Assembly: GCF_010645065.1 (NCBI RefSeq)
Contig: NZ_JAADZW010000025.1
Span: forward strand, 1-50,728
Source: Flavobacterium fluviatile
GTDB taxonomy: Bacteria > Bacteroidota > Bacteroidia > Flavobacteriales > Flavobacteriaceae
Reading direction: 5' to 3'
Length of the DNA stretch: 50,728 nt
Shown: piece by piece, positions 41,667 through 50,261 of the stretch
Layout of the letters: every line of letters begins with the position of its first letter
Position numbering within the stretch: the first letter of the stretch is position 1
Translations under genes and position numbers: made by a program
The notes under the pieces: generated by a model
What the model was told of the DNA's origin: nothing
What the model saw: the letters and a program-made list of their open reading frames with translations, nothing else
The model's database searches: none

Positions 41667-41728
41667 GCCGTGAAAATTCCCGATATTTGCATTTCTAAAT
41701 AATACCACTCTAAATTAATTACACAATT

Positions 41729-41911
41729 ATGGGAATGAATAAAAATACCGTCTTAGGATGGGCTACTTTTATAATGACACTTATGGGATTGTTACTCATC
41801 GGTCTTGGAGCATTCAGATACAGAGATGTTTCAGGCTATGGCTTTGCTGCAACGGGAGTAGGTTTTCTTGCTAATGCCTGGGTTTTTAATGCTTTGAAGG
41901 GGAGAGTTTAA
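41729..41911 (+). CDS. CAL67264 family small membrane protein
   Basis: This 60-residue protein has two hydrophobic helices (about 9-27 and 37-53) joined by FRYRDVSGYGF. The sequence MGMNKNTVLGWATF with a GFLANAWVFNALKGR ending matches the flavobacterial CAL67264 membrane-protein family, whose function is unknown. It lies 62 bases after holA and 75 before ettA on the same strand and may be co-transcribed with either. Confidence 0.85.
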   Translation: MGMNKNTVLGWATFIMTLMGLLLIGLGAFRYRDVSGYGFAATGVGFLANAWVFNALKGRV

Positions 41912-41986
41912 AAAAAAATATTAATTGCAAAAATCAATTGCAATTCAGAATCAATAGAAAAATAACAATTAAAATAAAACATAAAA

Positions 41987-43678
41987 ATGTCAGACGATAA
42001 GAAAGTAATTTTCTCAATGCAGAAATTGAGTAAAACGTATCAGGGAGCAGACAAACCGGTACTTAAAAATATTTATTTGAGTTTCTTTTATGGAGCTAAA
42101 ATTGGTATTTTAGGTCTTAACGGTTCCGGAAAATCTTCTCTTTTAAAAATTATTGCAGGAGTTGATAAAAACTATCAGGGTGATGTGGTTTTTCAGCCAG
42201 GATACAAAGTAGGTTATTTGGAACAAGAACCAATTTTGGACGATTCAAAAACCGTTATCGAAATTGTTCGTGAAGGAGCTGCTGAAACAATGGCAGTTTT
42301 AGACGAATACAACAAAATCAACGATTTATTTGGTCTTGAAGAAAACTATTCAGATCCGGATAAAATGGATAAACTGATGGAGCGTCAAGCGGCACTACAA
42401 GACAAAATTGATGCTTTGGGGGCTTGGGAAATAGATACCAAATTAGAAATCGCTATGGATGCGTTGCGTACTCCGGATGGCGATACCCCAATCAAAAACC
42501 TTTCTGGTGGAGAGCGTCGTCGTGTTGCTTTGTGTCGTTTGTTATTACAGCAACCGGACGTTTTGCTTTTGGATGAGCCTACCAACCACTTGGATGCCGA
42601 GTCTGTGCTTTGGTTAGAGCAACACTTAGCGCAATATGCCGGAACTGTAATTGCAGTAACGCACGACCGTTATTTTCTGGATAATGTAGCAGGTTGGATT
42701 TTGGAATTGGATAGAGGAGAGGGTATTCCTTGGAAAGGAAACTATTCTTCCTGGTTGGACCAAAAATCAAAACGTTTAGAGCAAGAAGAAAAAGTTGCTT
42801 CAAAACGCAGAAAAACATTGGAGCGTGAGTTGGACTGGGTTCGACAGGGAGCAAAAGGTCGTCAGACTAAACAAAAAGCACGTTTACAGAACTACGATAA
42901 ACTTTTGAATGAAGACCAAAAACAACTGGATGAAAAATTAGAAATCTATATTCCGAATGGCCCGCGTTTAGGAACAAATGTTATCGAAGCGAAAAATGTT
43001 GCCAAAGCTTTTGGAGATAAATTACTATACGACAACTTAAACTTCACTTTGCCACAAGCAGGAATCGTTGGAATTATCGGACCAAATGGTGCTGGTAAAT
43101 CTACCATTTTCAAAATGATTATGGGAGAACAAGCTACAGATAGCGGAGAATTTTCAGTGGGAGAAACTGTAAAAATCGCTTACGTAGATCAGTCTCACTC
43201 TAATATTGATCCTAATAAATCGATTTGGGAAAATTTTGCCGATGGTCAGGAACTAATTATGATGGGCGGAAAACAAGTAAATTCCAGAGCTTATTTGTCA
43301 CGTTTCAATTTTGGTGGAGGCGAGCAAAACAAGAAAGTTTCGATGCTTTCGGGTGGCGAGCGTAACCGTTTACACCTAGCAATGACTTTGAAAGAAGAAG
43401 GAAACGTATTGTTATTGGATGAGCCTACGAACGACTTGGACGTAAATACTCTTCGTGCTCTTGAAGAAGGTTTGGAAAATTTTGCAGGTTGTGCTGTGGT
43501 AATTTCGCACGACAGATGGTTCCTGGACAGAATCTGTACTCACATCTTGGCTTTCGAAGGAGATTCTGAAGTGTATTTCTTCGAAGGAAGTTTCACTGAA
43601 TATGAAGAAAATAAAAAGAAACGTTTAGGCGGTGATTTAACTCCAAAACGTTTGAAATATAGAAAATTGATTAGATAG
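41987..43678 (+). CDS. ettA: Energy-dependent translational throttle protein EttA
   Basis: This 563-residue ABC-F protein without membrane segments has a first ATPase with Walker A GLNGSGKSS, signature LSGGERRR and Walker B LLLDEPTNHLDA. It includes an arm insertion and a linker rich in K, R and E (about 250-310). The second ATPase has GPNGAGKST, LSGGERNR and LLLDEPTNDLDV. It binds the ribosomal E site and gates the first elongation step according to the ATP/ADP ratio. The end GGDLTPKRLKYRKL is typical of EttA. A strong terminator follows. Confidence 0.95.
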   Translation: MSDDKKVIFSMQKLSKTYQGADKPVLKNIYLSFFYGAKIGILGLNGSGKSSLLKIIAGVDKNYQGDVVFQPGYKVGYLEQEPILDDSKTVIEIVREGAAETMAVLDEYNKINDLFGLEENYSDPDKMDKLMERQAALQDKIDALGAWEIDTKLEIAMDALRTPDGDTPIKNLSGGERRRVALCRLLLQQPDVLLLDEPTNHLDAESVLWLEQHLAQYAGTVIAVTHDRYFLDNVAGWILELDRGEGIPWKGNYSSWLDQKSKRLEQEEKVASKRRKTLERELDWVRQGAKGRQTKQKARLQNYDKLLNEDQKQLDEKLEIYIPNGPRLGTNVIEAKNVAKAFGDKLLYDNLNFTLPQAGIVGIIGPNGAGKSTIFKMIMGEQATDSGEFSVGETVKIAYVDQSHSNIDPNKSIWENFADGQELIMMGGKQVNSRAYLSRFNFGGGEQNKKVSMLSGGERNRLHLAMTLKEEGNVLLLDEPTNDLDVNTLRALEEGLENFAGCAVVISHDRWFLDRICTHILAFEGDSEVYFFEGSFTEYEENKKKRLGGDLTPKRLKYRKLIR

Positions 43679-43703
43679 TTTTCTAAAAATAAATTCCATA
43701 TTT

Positions 43704-43752
43704 AAAATCCCAAATTCCAAATTCTAATAGATTTGAAATTTGGGATTTTTTG
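43704..43752 (+). terminator. Terminator after ettA
   Basis: A perfect 13-bp stem, aaaatcccaaatt (43704-43716) with aatttgggatttt (43737-43749), is followed by Ts. Confidence 0.8.
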
Positions 43753-43758
43753 TTTTTT

Positions 43759-43832
43759 GTCATTTCGACGTAAGGTGAAATCACACTAGAAATTCGGCAA
43801 AGATTTGAAGAACTTTTTCCTCAGAATGACAA
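43759..43832. repeat. Dispersed intergenic repeat (tgtcatttcg family), copy 2
   Basis: It begins tgtcatttcgacg, contains gaaatcacactagaaattcg and caaagattt, and ends gaatgaca, which inverts the first eight bases closely. It is the partner of the copy at 13141-13262. Confidence 0.7.
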
Positions 43833-43848
43833 GTTTTTTGAAATTGGA

Positions 43849-43890
43849 ATTTGGAATTTCAGATTTGGAATTTCAGATTTGGAATTTCAT
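43849..43890. repeat. Three 14-bp tandem units over the DCC stop codon
   Basis: Three units of atttggaatttcag follow one another exactly except for the last base. The final unit contains the stop codon (43887-43889) of the minus-strand DCC gene. Confidence 0.75.
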
Positions 43891-44294
43891 AAAAACTTAG
43901 CCTTCAATTCCGGAGTAGGAATCATACAGCTCTCTTTTTTACCATACCATTTGTAACGGTTTTTAGCAATATAATCGTAAATGTAATTTCGAAGTTTTTC
44001 AGGGAAAATTTTAAATATTGAAATTAAACTGTAAATCCCACCTAATTCTTCTGCAATTTCAATAGCTGCAGATGATTTGAAATAATAGGCAACTCCGGGA
44101 TGATACAAAATGATACTGTCAATTTTACTCTGATCAACACCAATATAACTGCAAATTTCTTTCCCCAAATCAGATTGCAGGGCTGTAAAACGAAAAATAT
44201 CTTTTTTATCGTGCTTTATAATCAACTGAACCGCTCCGTCGCATAAATTGCAAACACCGTCGAAGAGGATTATTTTTTTGTTCCCGGCAGTCAT
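43887..44294 (-). CDS. DCC family (DUF393) thiol-disulfide oxidoreductase-like protein
   Basis: This protein has 135 residues from the ATG at 44292-44294 (MTAGNKKIILFDGVCNLCDG). It carries the family motif FDGVCNLC with its CxxC pair and continues with FTALQSDLGKEIC and KSSAAIEIAEELGG. The function of DCC proteins is not well established, and a thioredoxin-like redox role is assumed from the motif. The frame is open for 12 further codons to 44330, but those residues (REIASFLAM and so on) are a translation of an intergenic repeat. Even the chosen ATG lies inside that repeat, so the repeat appears to supply the start codon. Confidence 0.85.
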   Translation of the reverse strand: MTAGNKKIILFDGVCNLCDGAVQLIIKHDKKDIFRFTALQSDLGKEICSYIGVDQSKIDSIILYHPGVAYYFKSSAAIEIAEELGGIYSLISIFKIFPEKLRNYIYDYIAKNRYKWYGKKESCMIPTPELKAKFL

Positions 44295-44321
44295 TGCGAG
44301 GAACGAAGCAATCTCTCTACG
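44291..44321. repeat. gcgaggaacgaagcaatctc repeat, copy 1
   Basis: The 20-base core at 44296-44315 is identical to copy 2. It lies between the GIY-YIG gene stop and the DCC gene and overlaps the DCC 5' end. Confidence 0.85.
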
Positions 44322-44341
44322 TACTTCCATTTTAATTTGTA

Positions 44342-44647
44342 TTATTCAATCATTATATTTTCTATTTCTTCAAACAAATCTTTCCAGCTTGGATTTATCG
44401 ACCTAATTAAATCATTTTTCGTTTCTCTTGAACCTGCCTTGATTTGCTTTTCTCTTGCAATTGCATCTTCAATCCACTGAAATTGCTCATAATAAACTAA
44501 AATATTTACATTATAACGAGCTGAAAATGATTTTGGGTATTTTTTCTCCCTATGTTCTAAAATTCTTTGAGGAAGATTTGAAGTTACACCAGTGTAAACA
44601 ACCGTTTGGTATTTATTGGTTATGATGTAAACAAATCCTGGTTTCAC
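44342..44647 (-). CDS. GIY-YIG nuclease family protein
   Basis: This 101-residue single-domain protein has FVYIITN (GIY position), VVYTGVTSNLPQRILEH (YIG position with the catalytic arginine) and EDAIAREKQIKAGSRETKNDLI, which includes the metal-binding glutamate. This is the small UPF0213/YhbQ-like branch. The gene is bracketed by copies of one repeat family: a 20-base exact core downstream (44296-44315) and upstream (44661-44680), plus a third copy at 44714-44791. This suggests that repeat and nuclease may move or persist together. The cellular role is unknown. Confidence 0.9.
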   Translation of the reverse strand: MKPGFVYIITNKYQTVVYTGVTSNLPQRILEHREKKYPKSFSARYNVNILVYYEQFQWIEDAIAREKQIKAGSRETKNDLIRSINPSWKDLFEEIENIMIE

Positions 44648-44655
44648 TTTTTTTG

Positions 44656-44689
44656 TCTTTGCGAGGAACGAAGCAATCTCATCCCTATT
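44656..44689. repeat. gcgaggaacgaagcaatctc repeat, copy 2
   Basis: The core at 44661-44680 is in the same orientation as copy 1. It ends just before the GIY-YIG start codon region. Confidence 0.85.
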
Positions 44690-44713
44690 GATTTTTTGTA
44701 TTATTTTTACTTT

Positions 44714-44791
44714 AATGCGAGGAACGAAGTGATCTCATTCCTATTTGCAAGGCTTCTCATACAAGTGTGATTGCTCGTTCGTCGCAATGAC
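44714..44791. repeat. gcgaggaacgaag repeat, copy 3 (complete palindrome)
   Basis: One arm at 44717-44736 differs from the 20-base core at two positions. The other arm at about 44768-44791 is an inverted copy (attgctcgttcgtcgcaatg), so the element folds back on itself. It abuts the stop codon of mutS2 (44792-44794) and could act as its transcript end. Confidence 0.8.
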
Positions 44792-46957
44792 TTATTTTTT
44801 CACAGCTTCAACCAGTTCCAATTCATCCAAACTTACTTTTGAGGTGAAAATTCCATAATTTACTGTCGCCTTATTTTTTTCAATAGCATCAATACTTCCC
44901 ACGGATCTTCCATCAAGCATTCGCACGCGGTCACCAACTTTTAAAATTGGTTTTGGTTTTTCTACAACCGGTTTAAGTTTCTTTTCTTTTTTCTCTTTTC
45001 GGATTTCTTCAACTTTTACCTGTACTTCAGCAATAATTTCTTTTTGTTTTTCAACTTTTGCTTTGACTTCTTTTGGAGTTGCTTTTTTACGTTTTGAATT
45101 TTCAATTTCAACAATTTTCAGGAATTCACCAATCAGTTCCTTTTTGTTTTTGTTGTTGAAATATTTCTCAGCAATATCGTCAATTTTTTGTCCTATATAT
45201 ATAATTTTCTGATTACTGTCGTACAATTCCTGATAGCTTTCCAGTTTTTGCTTGATTTTGGTATTGATGTTTTCCATCTTTTTGCTTTCCTCACGCGCTC
45301 TTGTTTCTTCTTCTTTTAAATTCAAAGAAGTTTTCTCCAGTTTTGATCTTTCCTTCTGAAGTGTTGCAATAGTTTTATCAAAACGAACTTTACCCACTTC
45401 GATTTTTTTTTTCGCACGATTAATCAGTCCAAACGGAATACCATTTTTCTGAGCAACTTCAAAAGTAAAGGAACTTCCTGCCTGTCCTAAAGCTAGTTTG
45501 TACATTGGTTCCAACGATTTTTCATCAAACATCATATTGGCATTGGTTGCATAAGGTAATTCGTTAGCGAGAATTTTTAAATTCGAGTAGTGCGTTGTAA
45601 TGATTCCGAAAGCTTCTCGATGATAAAACTCCTCAAGGAAAATTTCTGCCAATGCCCCACCCAGTTCAGGATCAGAACCTGTACCAAACTCATCAATTAA
45701 AAACAGGGTTTTGTGATTACATTTTTTCAAAAAGTAATTCATGTTTTTTAGTCGGTAGCTATAAGTACTTAAATGATTTTCGATTGACTGATTATCTCCA
45801 ATATCAGTTAAGATTCTGTCAAACAAGAAAGTTTCGCTTCTTTCATGAACCGGAATCAAAATTCCGGATTGCAACATTAATTGTAATAGTCCAACCGTTT
45901 TTAAGGAAATGGTTTTTCCTCCGGCGTTTGGACCCGAAATAACAATAATTCTGTTTTCCTGTTTTAATTCTATAGTCTGCGGATGTGTAACTTCTTTTTT
46001 TTGCTTATTGTTCAGATACAAAATTGGATGATATGCTTCTCTGAAAAACAATCTTCTTTCTTCAGTAATTGTTGGTAAGATTCCGTTGATTCTGTTAGCA
46101 TATTTTGCTTTTCCGGCAACGACATCAATATCACTTAAAAAATCCTGGTATTCAATTAACAAAGGTAAGTACGGACGAATAACATTCGATAAATTTTTTA
46201 AAATTCTCGTAATTTCTTCTTTCTCTTCGTATTCTAAATTCGCTAATTCTCTGGAATATTTCAAAGTAGCTTCAGGTTCGATGTAGGCTATACTTCCGGT
46301 TTTAGAACTTCCTAAAATAGAACCTTTCACTTTACGACGATACATGGCTAAAACCGCCAAAACGCGACGGTTTTGTACGAAGCTTTCTTTAATGTCGTCC
46401 AGATATCCTAAACCATTATATTGAGTAAGTGCAACACCAAAACTTTGGTTTACTTTACCTCGAACCAAATTCATGTTCTGACGAATTCCGGAAAGGGCAG
46501 GAGAAGCATTGTCTTTAATTTCTCCATATTTATCTACAATTGCGTCAATCGAAGTGATGATATCTTTAGTCAGTTCTACACGTGACGCTCTCGCATTTAA
46601 GTTTGGATAATAATCATCGAATTTTCGTAAGAAATTCAATAATACATTTGTCGTTGCAGAAAGATTGGCAATTTTTCTGAAACTTCCCACTTCAAGAAAA
46701 CTGTCTTCAATTGCCAAAAACTTAATTTCATGCGTGATGGCGTCAAATCCGTGATTCGGAATGGCATTGTTATTTTCAAAAGACGAAACATATTCAGATG
46801 TCTGCATCAGGGCCTGCATCAAAGTTTCTTTGTCTCTAAATGGTTTTATTTGTAAAGCTTTTTCTTTTCCAATATCAGTATTGCATCCATCTGAAATGGT
46901 TTCGAGAACGGTTGGAAATTGTAAGTCTTGTAATGTTTTTTCGGTAATACTAATCAT
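44792..46957 (-). CDS. mutS2: MutS2 family ATPase without Smr nuclease domain
   Basis: This 721-residue protein has the MutS core and lever region (about 1-300), then the ATPase with Walker A GPNAGGKTISLK, Walker B LFLIDEFGTGSDP and the TTHYSNLK segment. A long charged coiled coil (about 500-650) and a C-terminal KOW-like domain, LKVGDRVRMLDGRSVGSIDAIE, follow. The Smr endonuclease domain that ends MutS2 in Bacillus or Helicobacter is absent. MutS2 acts in suppression of recombination or on collided ribosomes. Without Smr, cleavage would need another protein. Two TATTTTTG elements lie upstream. Confidence 0.93.
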   Translation of the reverse strand: MISITEKTLQDLQFPTVLETISDGCNTDIGKEKALQIKPFRDKETLMQALMQTSEYVSSFENNNAIPNHGFDAITHEIKFLAIEDSFLEVGSFRKIANLSATTNVLLNFLRKFDDYYPNLNARASRVELTKDIITSIDAIVDKYGEIKDNASPALSGIRQNMNLVRGKVNQSFGVALTQYNGLGYLDDIKESFVQNRRVLAVLAMYRRKVKGSILGSSKTGSIAYIEPEATLKYSRELANLEYEEKEEITRILKNLSNVIRPYLPLLIEYQDFLSDIDVVAGKAKYANRINGILPTITEERRLFFREAYHPILYLNNKQKKEVTHPQTIELKQENRIIVISGPNAGGKTISLKTVGLLQLMLQSGILIPVHERSETFLFDRILTDIGDNQSIENHLSTYSYRLKNMNYFLKKCNHKTLFLIDEFGTGSDPELGGALAEIFLEEFYHREAFGIITTHYSNLKILANELPYATNANMMFDEKSLEPMYKLALGQAGSSFTFEVAQKNGIPFGLINRAKKKIEVGKVRFDKTIATLQKERSKLEKTSLNLKEEETRAREESKKMENINTKIKQKLESYQELYDSNQKIIYIGQKIDDIAEKYFNNKNKKELIGEFLKIVEIENSKRKKATPKEVKAKVEKQKEIIAEVQVKVEEIRKEKKEKKLKPVVEKPKPILKVGDRVRMLDGRSVGSIDAIEKNKATVNYGIFTSKVSLDELELVEAVKK

Positions 46958-46981
46958 TTAATTTCTTTAAGAAAGTGAAGG

Positions 46982-46997
46982 CAAAAATACAAAAATA
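46982..46997 (-). promoter_or_regulatory. Two adjacent -7 elements upstream of mutS2
   Basis: The minus strand reads TATTTTTG twice in a row (46990-46997 and 46982-46989), 24 bases or more before the mutS2 start. Confidence 0.5.
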
Positions 46998-47090
46998 GTA
47001 GCAATGAATGCTGTAAAGTTTAAAGGTGTTATTTTATTCGATGCAGATATGATTTCAGCAAAAAAATCCTGAAATTCGCATAAAAAAAAT

Positions 47091-47756
47091 ATGGACGTTA
47101 AAATGCATGATTCCTGGAAGCCGGTTTTGAATGAAGAATTTGAAAAGCCATATTTCACCGAACTGATTTCTTTCGTAAAATCCGAATACACGACAAAAGT
47201 TTGTTATCCAAAAGGGAGCCAGATCTTTTCGGCTTTTGATCATTGCCATTTCGATGAGGTAAAAGTGGTGATTATCGGGCAGGACCCTTATCACGGTCCA
47301 AATCAGGCCAACGGATTGTGTTTTTCTGTAAATGACGGAATCCCGTTTCCGCCTTCTTTATATAATATTTTCAAAGAGATTGAAACGGATTTAGGCAAAC
47401 CGCTTCCTAAAATCGGTAATTTAGAGCGTTGGGCAAATCAGGGTGTTTTTCTTTTAAATGCAACTTTAACGGTTCGTCAATCTGAAGCAGGAAGCCATCA
47501 GGGAAAAGGCTGGGAGAAATTTACGGATGCCGTTATCAAACAAATTTCGGCCGAAAAAGAAAATGTTGTTTTCCTGCTTTGGGGAGGTTTTGCTCAAAAA
47601 AAAACAGCTTTAATCGACGCTTCAAAACATCATATTTTAAAATCAGGACACCCTTCGCCTTTAAGTGCTAACAGAGGATTTTGGTTTGGAAACAAACATT
47701 TTAGTCAGACAAATACTTTTCTTAAATCAAAAGGTTTAAAAGAAATTGAGTGGTAA
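47091..47756 (+). CDS. ung: Uracil-DNA glycosylase
   Basis: This 221-residue family 1 UDG excises uracil from DNA. It has the water-activating motif GQDPYHG, FPPSLYNIFKEIE, GVFLLNATLTVR, the uracil-specificity region VVFLLWGGFAQKK and the DNA-intercalation loop HPSPLSA. The length is normal. It is divergent to mutS2, so two DNA-maintenance genes share one promoter region. Confidence 0.96.
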   Translation: MDVKMHDSWKPVLNEEFEKPYFTELISFVKSEYTTKVCYPKGSQIFSAFDHCHFDEVKVVIIGQDPYHGPNQANGLCFSVNDGIPFPPSLYNIFKEIETDLGKPLPKIGNLERWANQGVFLLNATLTVRQSEAGSHQGKGWEKFTDAVIKQISAEKENVVFLLWGGFAQKKTALIDASKHHILKSGHPSPLSANRGFWFGNKHFSQTNTFLKSKGLKEIEW

Positions 47757-47825
47757 TATTGAGGTAAGATTGGATTTTTTTGTCAATCAAACTTACGAAT
47801 CAACCAAAGAATTAAAAAAAGGGAT

Positions 47826-47833
47826 TATCTTTG
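47826..47833 (+). promoter_or_regulatory. -7 promoter element of the purM gene
   Basis: TATCTTTG, 27 bases before the ATG at 47861. It overlaps an in-frame TTG at 47831, which therefore cannot be the start. Confidence 0.55.
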
Positions 47834-47860
47834 CCCCACATTCAACACAAACTAAGTTTC

Positions 47861-49039
47861 ATGAGTTCAGATTCTAGCAAAAGGTACGCGCAAAGAGGTG
47901 TTTCGGCATCAAAAGAAGACGTACACAACGCCATAAAAAATATTGATAAAGGTTTATTCCCTCAGGCTTTCTGTAAAATCGTTCCTGATTATTTAACACA
48001 GGACGAAGAATACTGCCTGATTATGCATGCTGACGGAGCAGGTACAAAATCGTCTCTGGCTTACATGTATTGGAAAGAAACCGGAGATATTTCAGTCTGG
48101 AAAGGAATCGCTCAGGATGCTTTAATTATGAATATCGATGATTTATTATGTGTTGGAGCAACAGATAATATCCTGCTTTCATCCACTATCGGAAGAAATA
48201 AAAACTTAATTCCTGCCGAAGTTATCTCAGCAATCATCAACGGAACGGAAGAATTAATCAACGAATTAAAATCTTTCGGAGTAACCATTCACTCAACAGG
48301 AGGAGAAACTGCTGATGTAGGCGATGTAGTTCGTACGATTATCGTAGATTCAACCGTTACAGCCCGTATGAAACGCTCCGATGTTGTAGATAATGCTAAT
48401 ATTAAGGCCGGAGACGTAATCGTTGGTCTGGCTTCGTTTGGTCAGGCAACTTATGAAAAAAGCTATAACGGCGGAATGGGAAGCAACGGATTAACATCTG
48501 CGCGTCACGATGTTTTCGGAAAATATTTAGCAAAAAAATACCCTGAAAGTTTTGACGCTGCCGTTCCTGAAGAATTGATTTATTCAGGTCAGGTTAATTT
48601 GACGGATCCTGTAGAAAACAGTCCAATAAACGCAGGGCAGTTGGTACTTTCCCCAACCAGAACGTATGCGCCGATCATCAAGAAGATTTTAGACGCTTAC
48701 ACGCCAAATGATATTCACGGAATGGTGCATTGCAGTGGAGGGGCACAGACTAAAATCTTACATTTCGTTCAAAATTTACATATTATAAAAGATAATTTAT
48801 TTCCGGTTCCGCCATTGTTCAAACTGATTCAGGAACAATCAAAAACCGACTGGAAAGAAATGTATCAGGTTTTCAACTGCGGTCACCGTATGGAACTTTA
48901 TGTACCTGAAAATATTGCTCAGGATATTATTGCGATTTCAAAATCATTCAATGTTGATGCGCAAATCGTAGGAAGAGTAGAAGCTGCTGATGCTAAGAAA
49001 CTGACTATCACCAGCGAATACGGAATTTTCGAATATTAA
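47861..49039 (+). CDS. purM: Phosphoribosylformylglycinamidine cyclo-ligase (AIR synthase family)
   Basis: This protein has 392 residues from the ATG chosen (MSSDSSKRYAQRGVSASKED). It makes aminoimidazole ribotide in purine synthesis. Family features are DGAGTKSSLAY, QDALIMNIDDLLCVGA, STGGETADVGD, VGLASFGQATYE, GMGSNGLTSARH and MVHCSGGAQTKIL. It is longer than the ~345-residue enterobacterial enzyme, as is usual in Bacteroidota. No other pur gene is adjacent. Confidence 0.9.
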   Translation: MSSDSSKRYAQRGVSASKEDVHNAIKNIDKGLFPQAFCKIVPDYLTQDEEYCLIMHADGAGTKSSLAYMYWKETGDISVWKGIAQDALIMNIDDLLCVGATDNILLSSTIGRNKNLIPAEVISAIINGTEELINELKSFGVTIHSTGGETADVGDVVRTIIVDSTVTARMKRSDVVDNANIKAGDVIVGLASFGQATYEKSYNGGMGSNGLTSARHDVFGKYLAKKYPESFDAAVPEELIYSGQVNLTDPVENSPINAGQLVLSPTRTYAPIIKKILDAYTPNDIHGMVHCSGGAQTKILHFVQNLHIIKDNLFPVPPLFKLIQEQSKTDWKEMYQVFNCGHRMELYVPENIAQDIIAISKSFNVDAQIVGRVEAADAKKLTITSEYGIFEY

Positions 49040-49140
49040 AATATAATTTGTCAGGCTGAGGAGTCGAAGTTATTTATTCCTTAAAAGCCTCAACCTCCTT
49101 CAGATTACATTTTAGAATCTATAATAATTTTAGCTTTTTC

Positions 49141-49216
49141 AGGAGCTAATCCCGCTATTCGCTGTATCTTTTGTGGCGAACCCCGCCACAAAAGGATGCC
49201 GCTGCTATCGGGGCTA
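49141..49216. repeat. Dispersed palindromic repeat (aggagcta family), copy 1
   Basis: It starts aggagctaatcccgctat, contains a 10-bp hairpin ttttgtggcg/cgccacaaaa (49169-49178 with 49184-49193) and ends ctatcggggcta. It matches the copy at 50262-50344. An ATG inside it (49196) opens in frame with the next gene. Confidence 0.8.
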
Positions 49217-49231
49217 AAAAACAACCCTGTT

Positions 49232-49588
49232 ATGTATGAACTGCTTTTTTGGAGATATTTAGACGAAATTTACCTGAACAACCAGGAAGTTTATGAAGCT
49301 TTACTTGAAAAGCAGGAAGTTAATGGTCTTGAAATTCTTCCCACACAGGTAATCCTCAACCGAATTGGTTCAGTTTTCTCAGAATGGGAAAAAGTGGATG
49401 AAAACAGCTGGAAAAATAATAGAGGTAAAGGTGCTTTTCAAATTATCACTACACCACAAAGTATCAAAATAGACTGCTACGGAACCGAAGGCAGAACAAT
49501 GAACAAACTGGTAGATTTATTAGAAGAGTTCAAATGTCCTTTATATGATCCACAAGTTCCTGAACGCTACGATGAAATGAGTGAGTAA
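49232..49588 (+). CDS. Hypothetical protein
   Basis: This protein has 118 residues from the ATG at 49232 (MYELLFWRYLDEIYLNNQEV). The frame extends 12 codons upstream to 49196, but those codons are the tail of an intergenic repeat. The sequence is soluble, with an N-terminal helical part and then FQIITTPQSIKIDCYGTEG, which looks like two beta strands, and an ending YDPQVPERYDE. I recognise no family. It lies 192 bases after purM and 78 before another small hypothetical gene, with which it may be co-transcribed. Confidence 0.65.
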   Translation: MYELLFWRYLDEIYLNNQEVYEALLEKQEVNGLEILPTQVILNRIGSVFSEWEKVDENSWKNNRGKGAFQIITTPQSIKIDCYGTEGRTMNKLVDLLEEFKCPLYDPQVPERYDEMSE

Positions 49589-49666
49589 TTTTTCTCTTCC
49601 ATATAAAGTTTTGAAACATAAAGCAAAAAATTGCGAAATTTTTACTTTTAAAATTAATAGTTAAAT

Positions 49667-50110
49667 ATGAAAATAAATCTAAAATCAGGAATCGATAAAT
49701 TGCTTTTCGGAATGAAGCAAAATGATGTAATAGCGGCTTTAGGAAAACCTGATAAGAATTATAAGGATGAAGACGAAAATGTGATTTTTGTATATAACGC
49801 ACAAAAAATGAGATTGACTTTTTATCAGGAAGAAGATTTTAAATTGGGTTATGTAGTTGCTTCTGGTGTTGATCTGGAAGTTTTTGGATTCAATCTTATT
49901 GGGAGAAAAATTGCAGATGTAAAAAAAGATCTGGCAACTAAAGGAATTACAAAATACAATCAGGAAACATTTGATACTTTCGAAAACTATTTCAATGAAG
50001 ACAATTGGTTCATTCTGCAAACTGAATTTAATGAAGTTGTAAAATTTGAAATTGGCGCCATCATAAATGACAAAGACGAATTCGATTGGAAGTTCCCTGC
50101 GAAGAAATAA
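49667..50110 (+). CDS. Hypothetical protein with SmpA/OmlA-like N-terminus
   Basis: This 147-residue protein has no signal peptide. The opening GIDKLLFGMKQNDVIAALGKPD resembles the helix-turn and GxPd start of SmpA/OmlA or BLIP-like folds, followed by VIFVYNAQKMRLTFYQ strands. A second similar unit begins FGFNLIGRKIADVKKDLATKG. It could be a duplicated small fold of unknown function, perhaps an immunity or scaffold protein. A terminator follows its stop. Confidence 0.6.
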   Translation: MKINLKSGIDKLLFGMKQNDVIAALGKPDKNYKDEDENVIFVYNAQKMRLTFYQEEDFKLGYVVASGVDLEVFGFNLIGRKIADVKKDLATKGITKYNQETFDTFENYFNEDNWFILQTEFNEVVKFEIGAIINDKDEFDWKFPAKK

Positions 50111-50134
50111 CCATTGAATATTTATAATATCCAC

Positions 50135-50173
50135 CCCGATAGTTGCTTTAGGCTATCGGGATTGTTTTTTTTA
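50135..50173 (+). terminator. Terminator after the last hypothetical gene
   Basis: An 8-bp stem, cccgatag (50135-50142) with ctatcggg (50153-50160), is followed by attg and a long T run. Confidence 0.85.
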
Positions 50174-50261
50174 TACATAATAGTATAATAGGGGAGTTTG
50201 TTCAAGTCAGATTGTAGTTAAGACATTTTTTAAAATTAAGAATTGGATTTTGATATTACTA

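Noticed and set aside
47831..47860. TTG extension of purM
   Set aside because: The TTG is part of the TATCTTTG promoter element and cannot be in the mRNA made from it.
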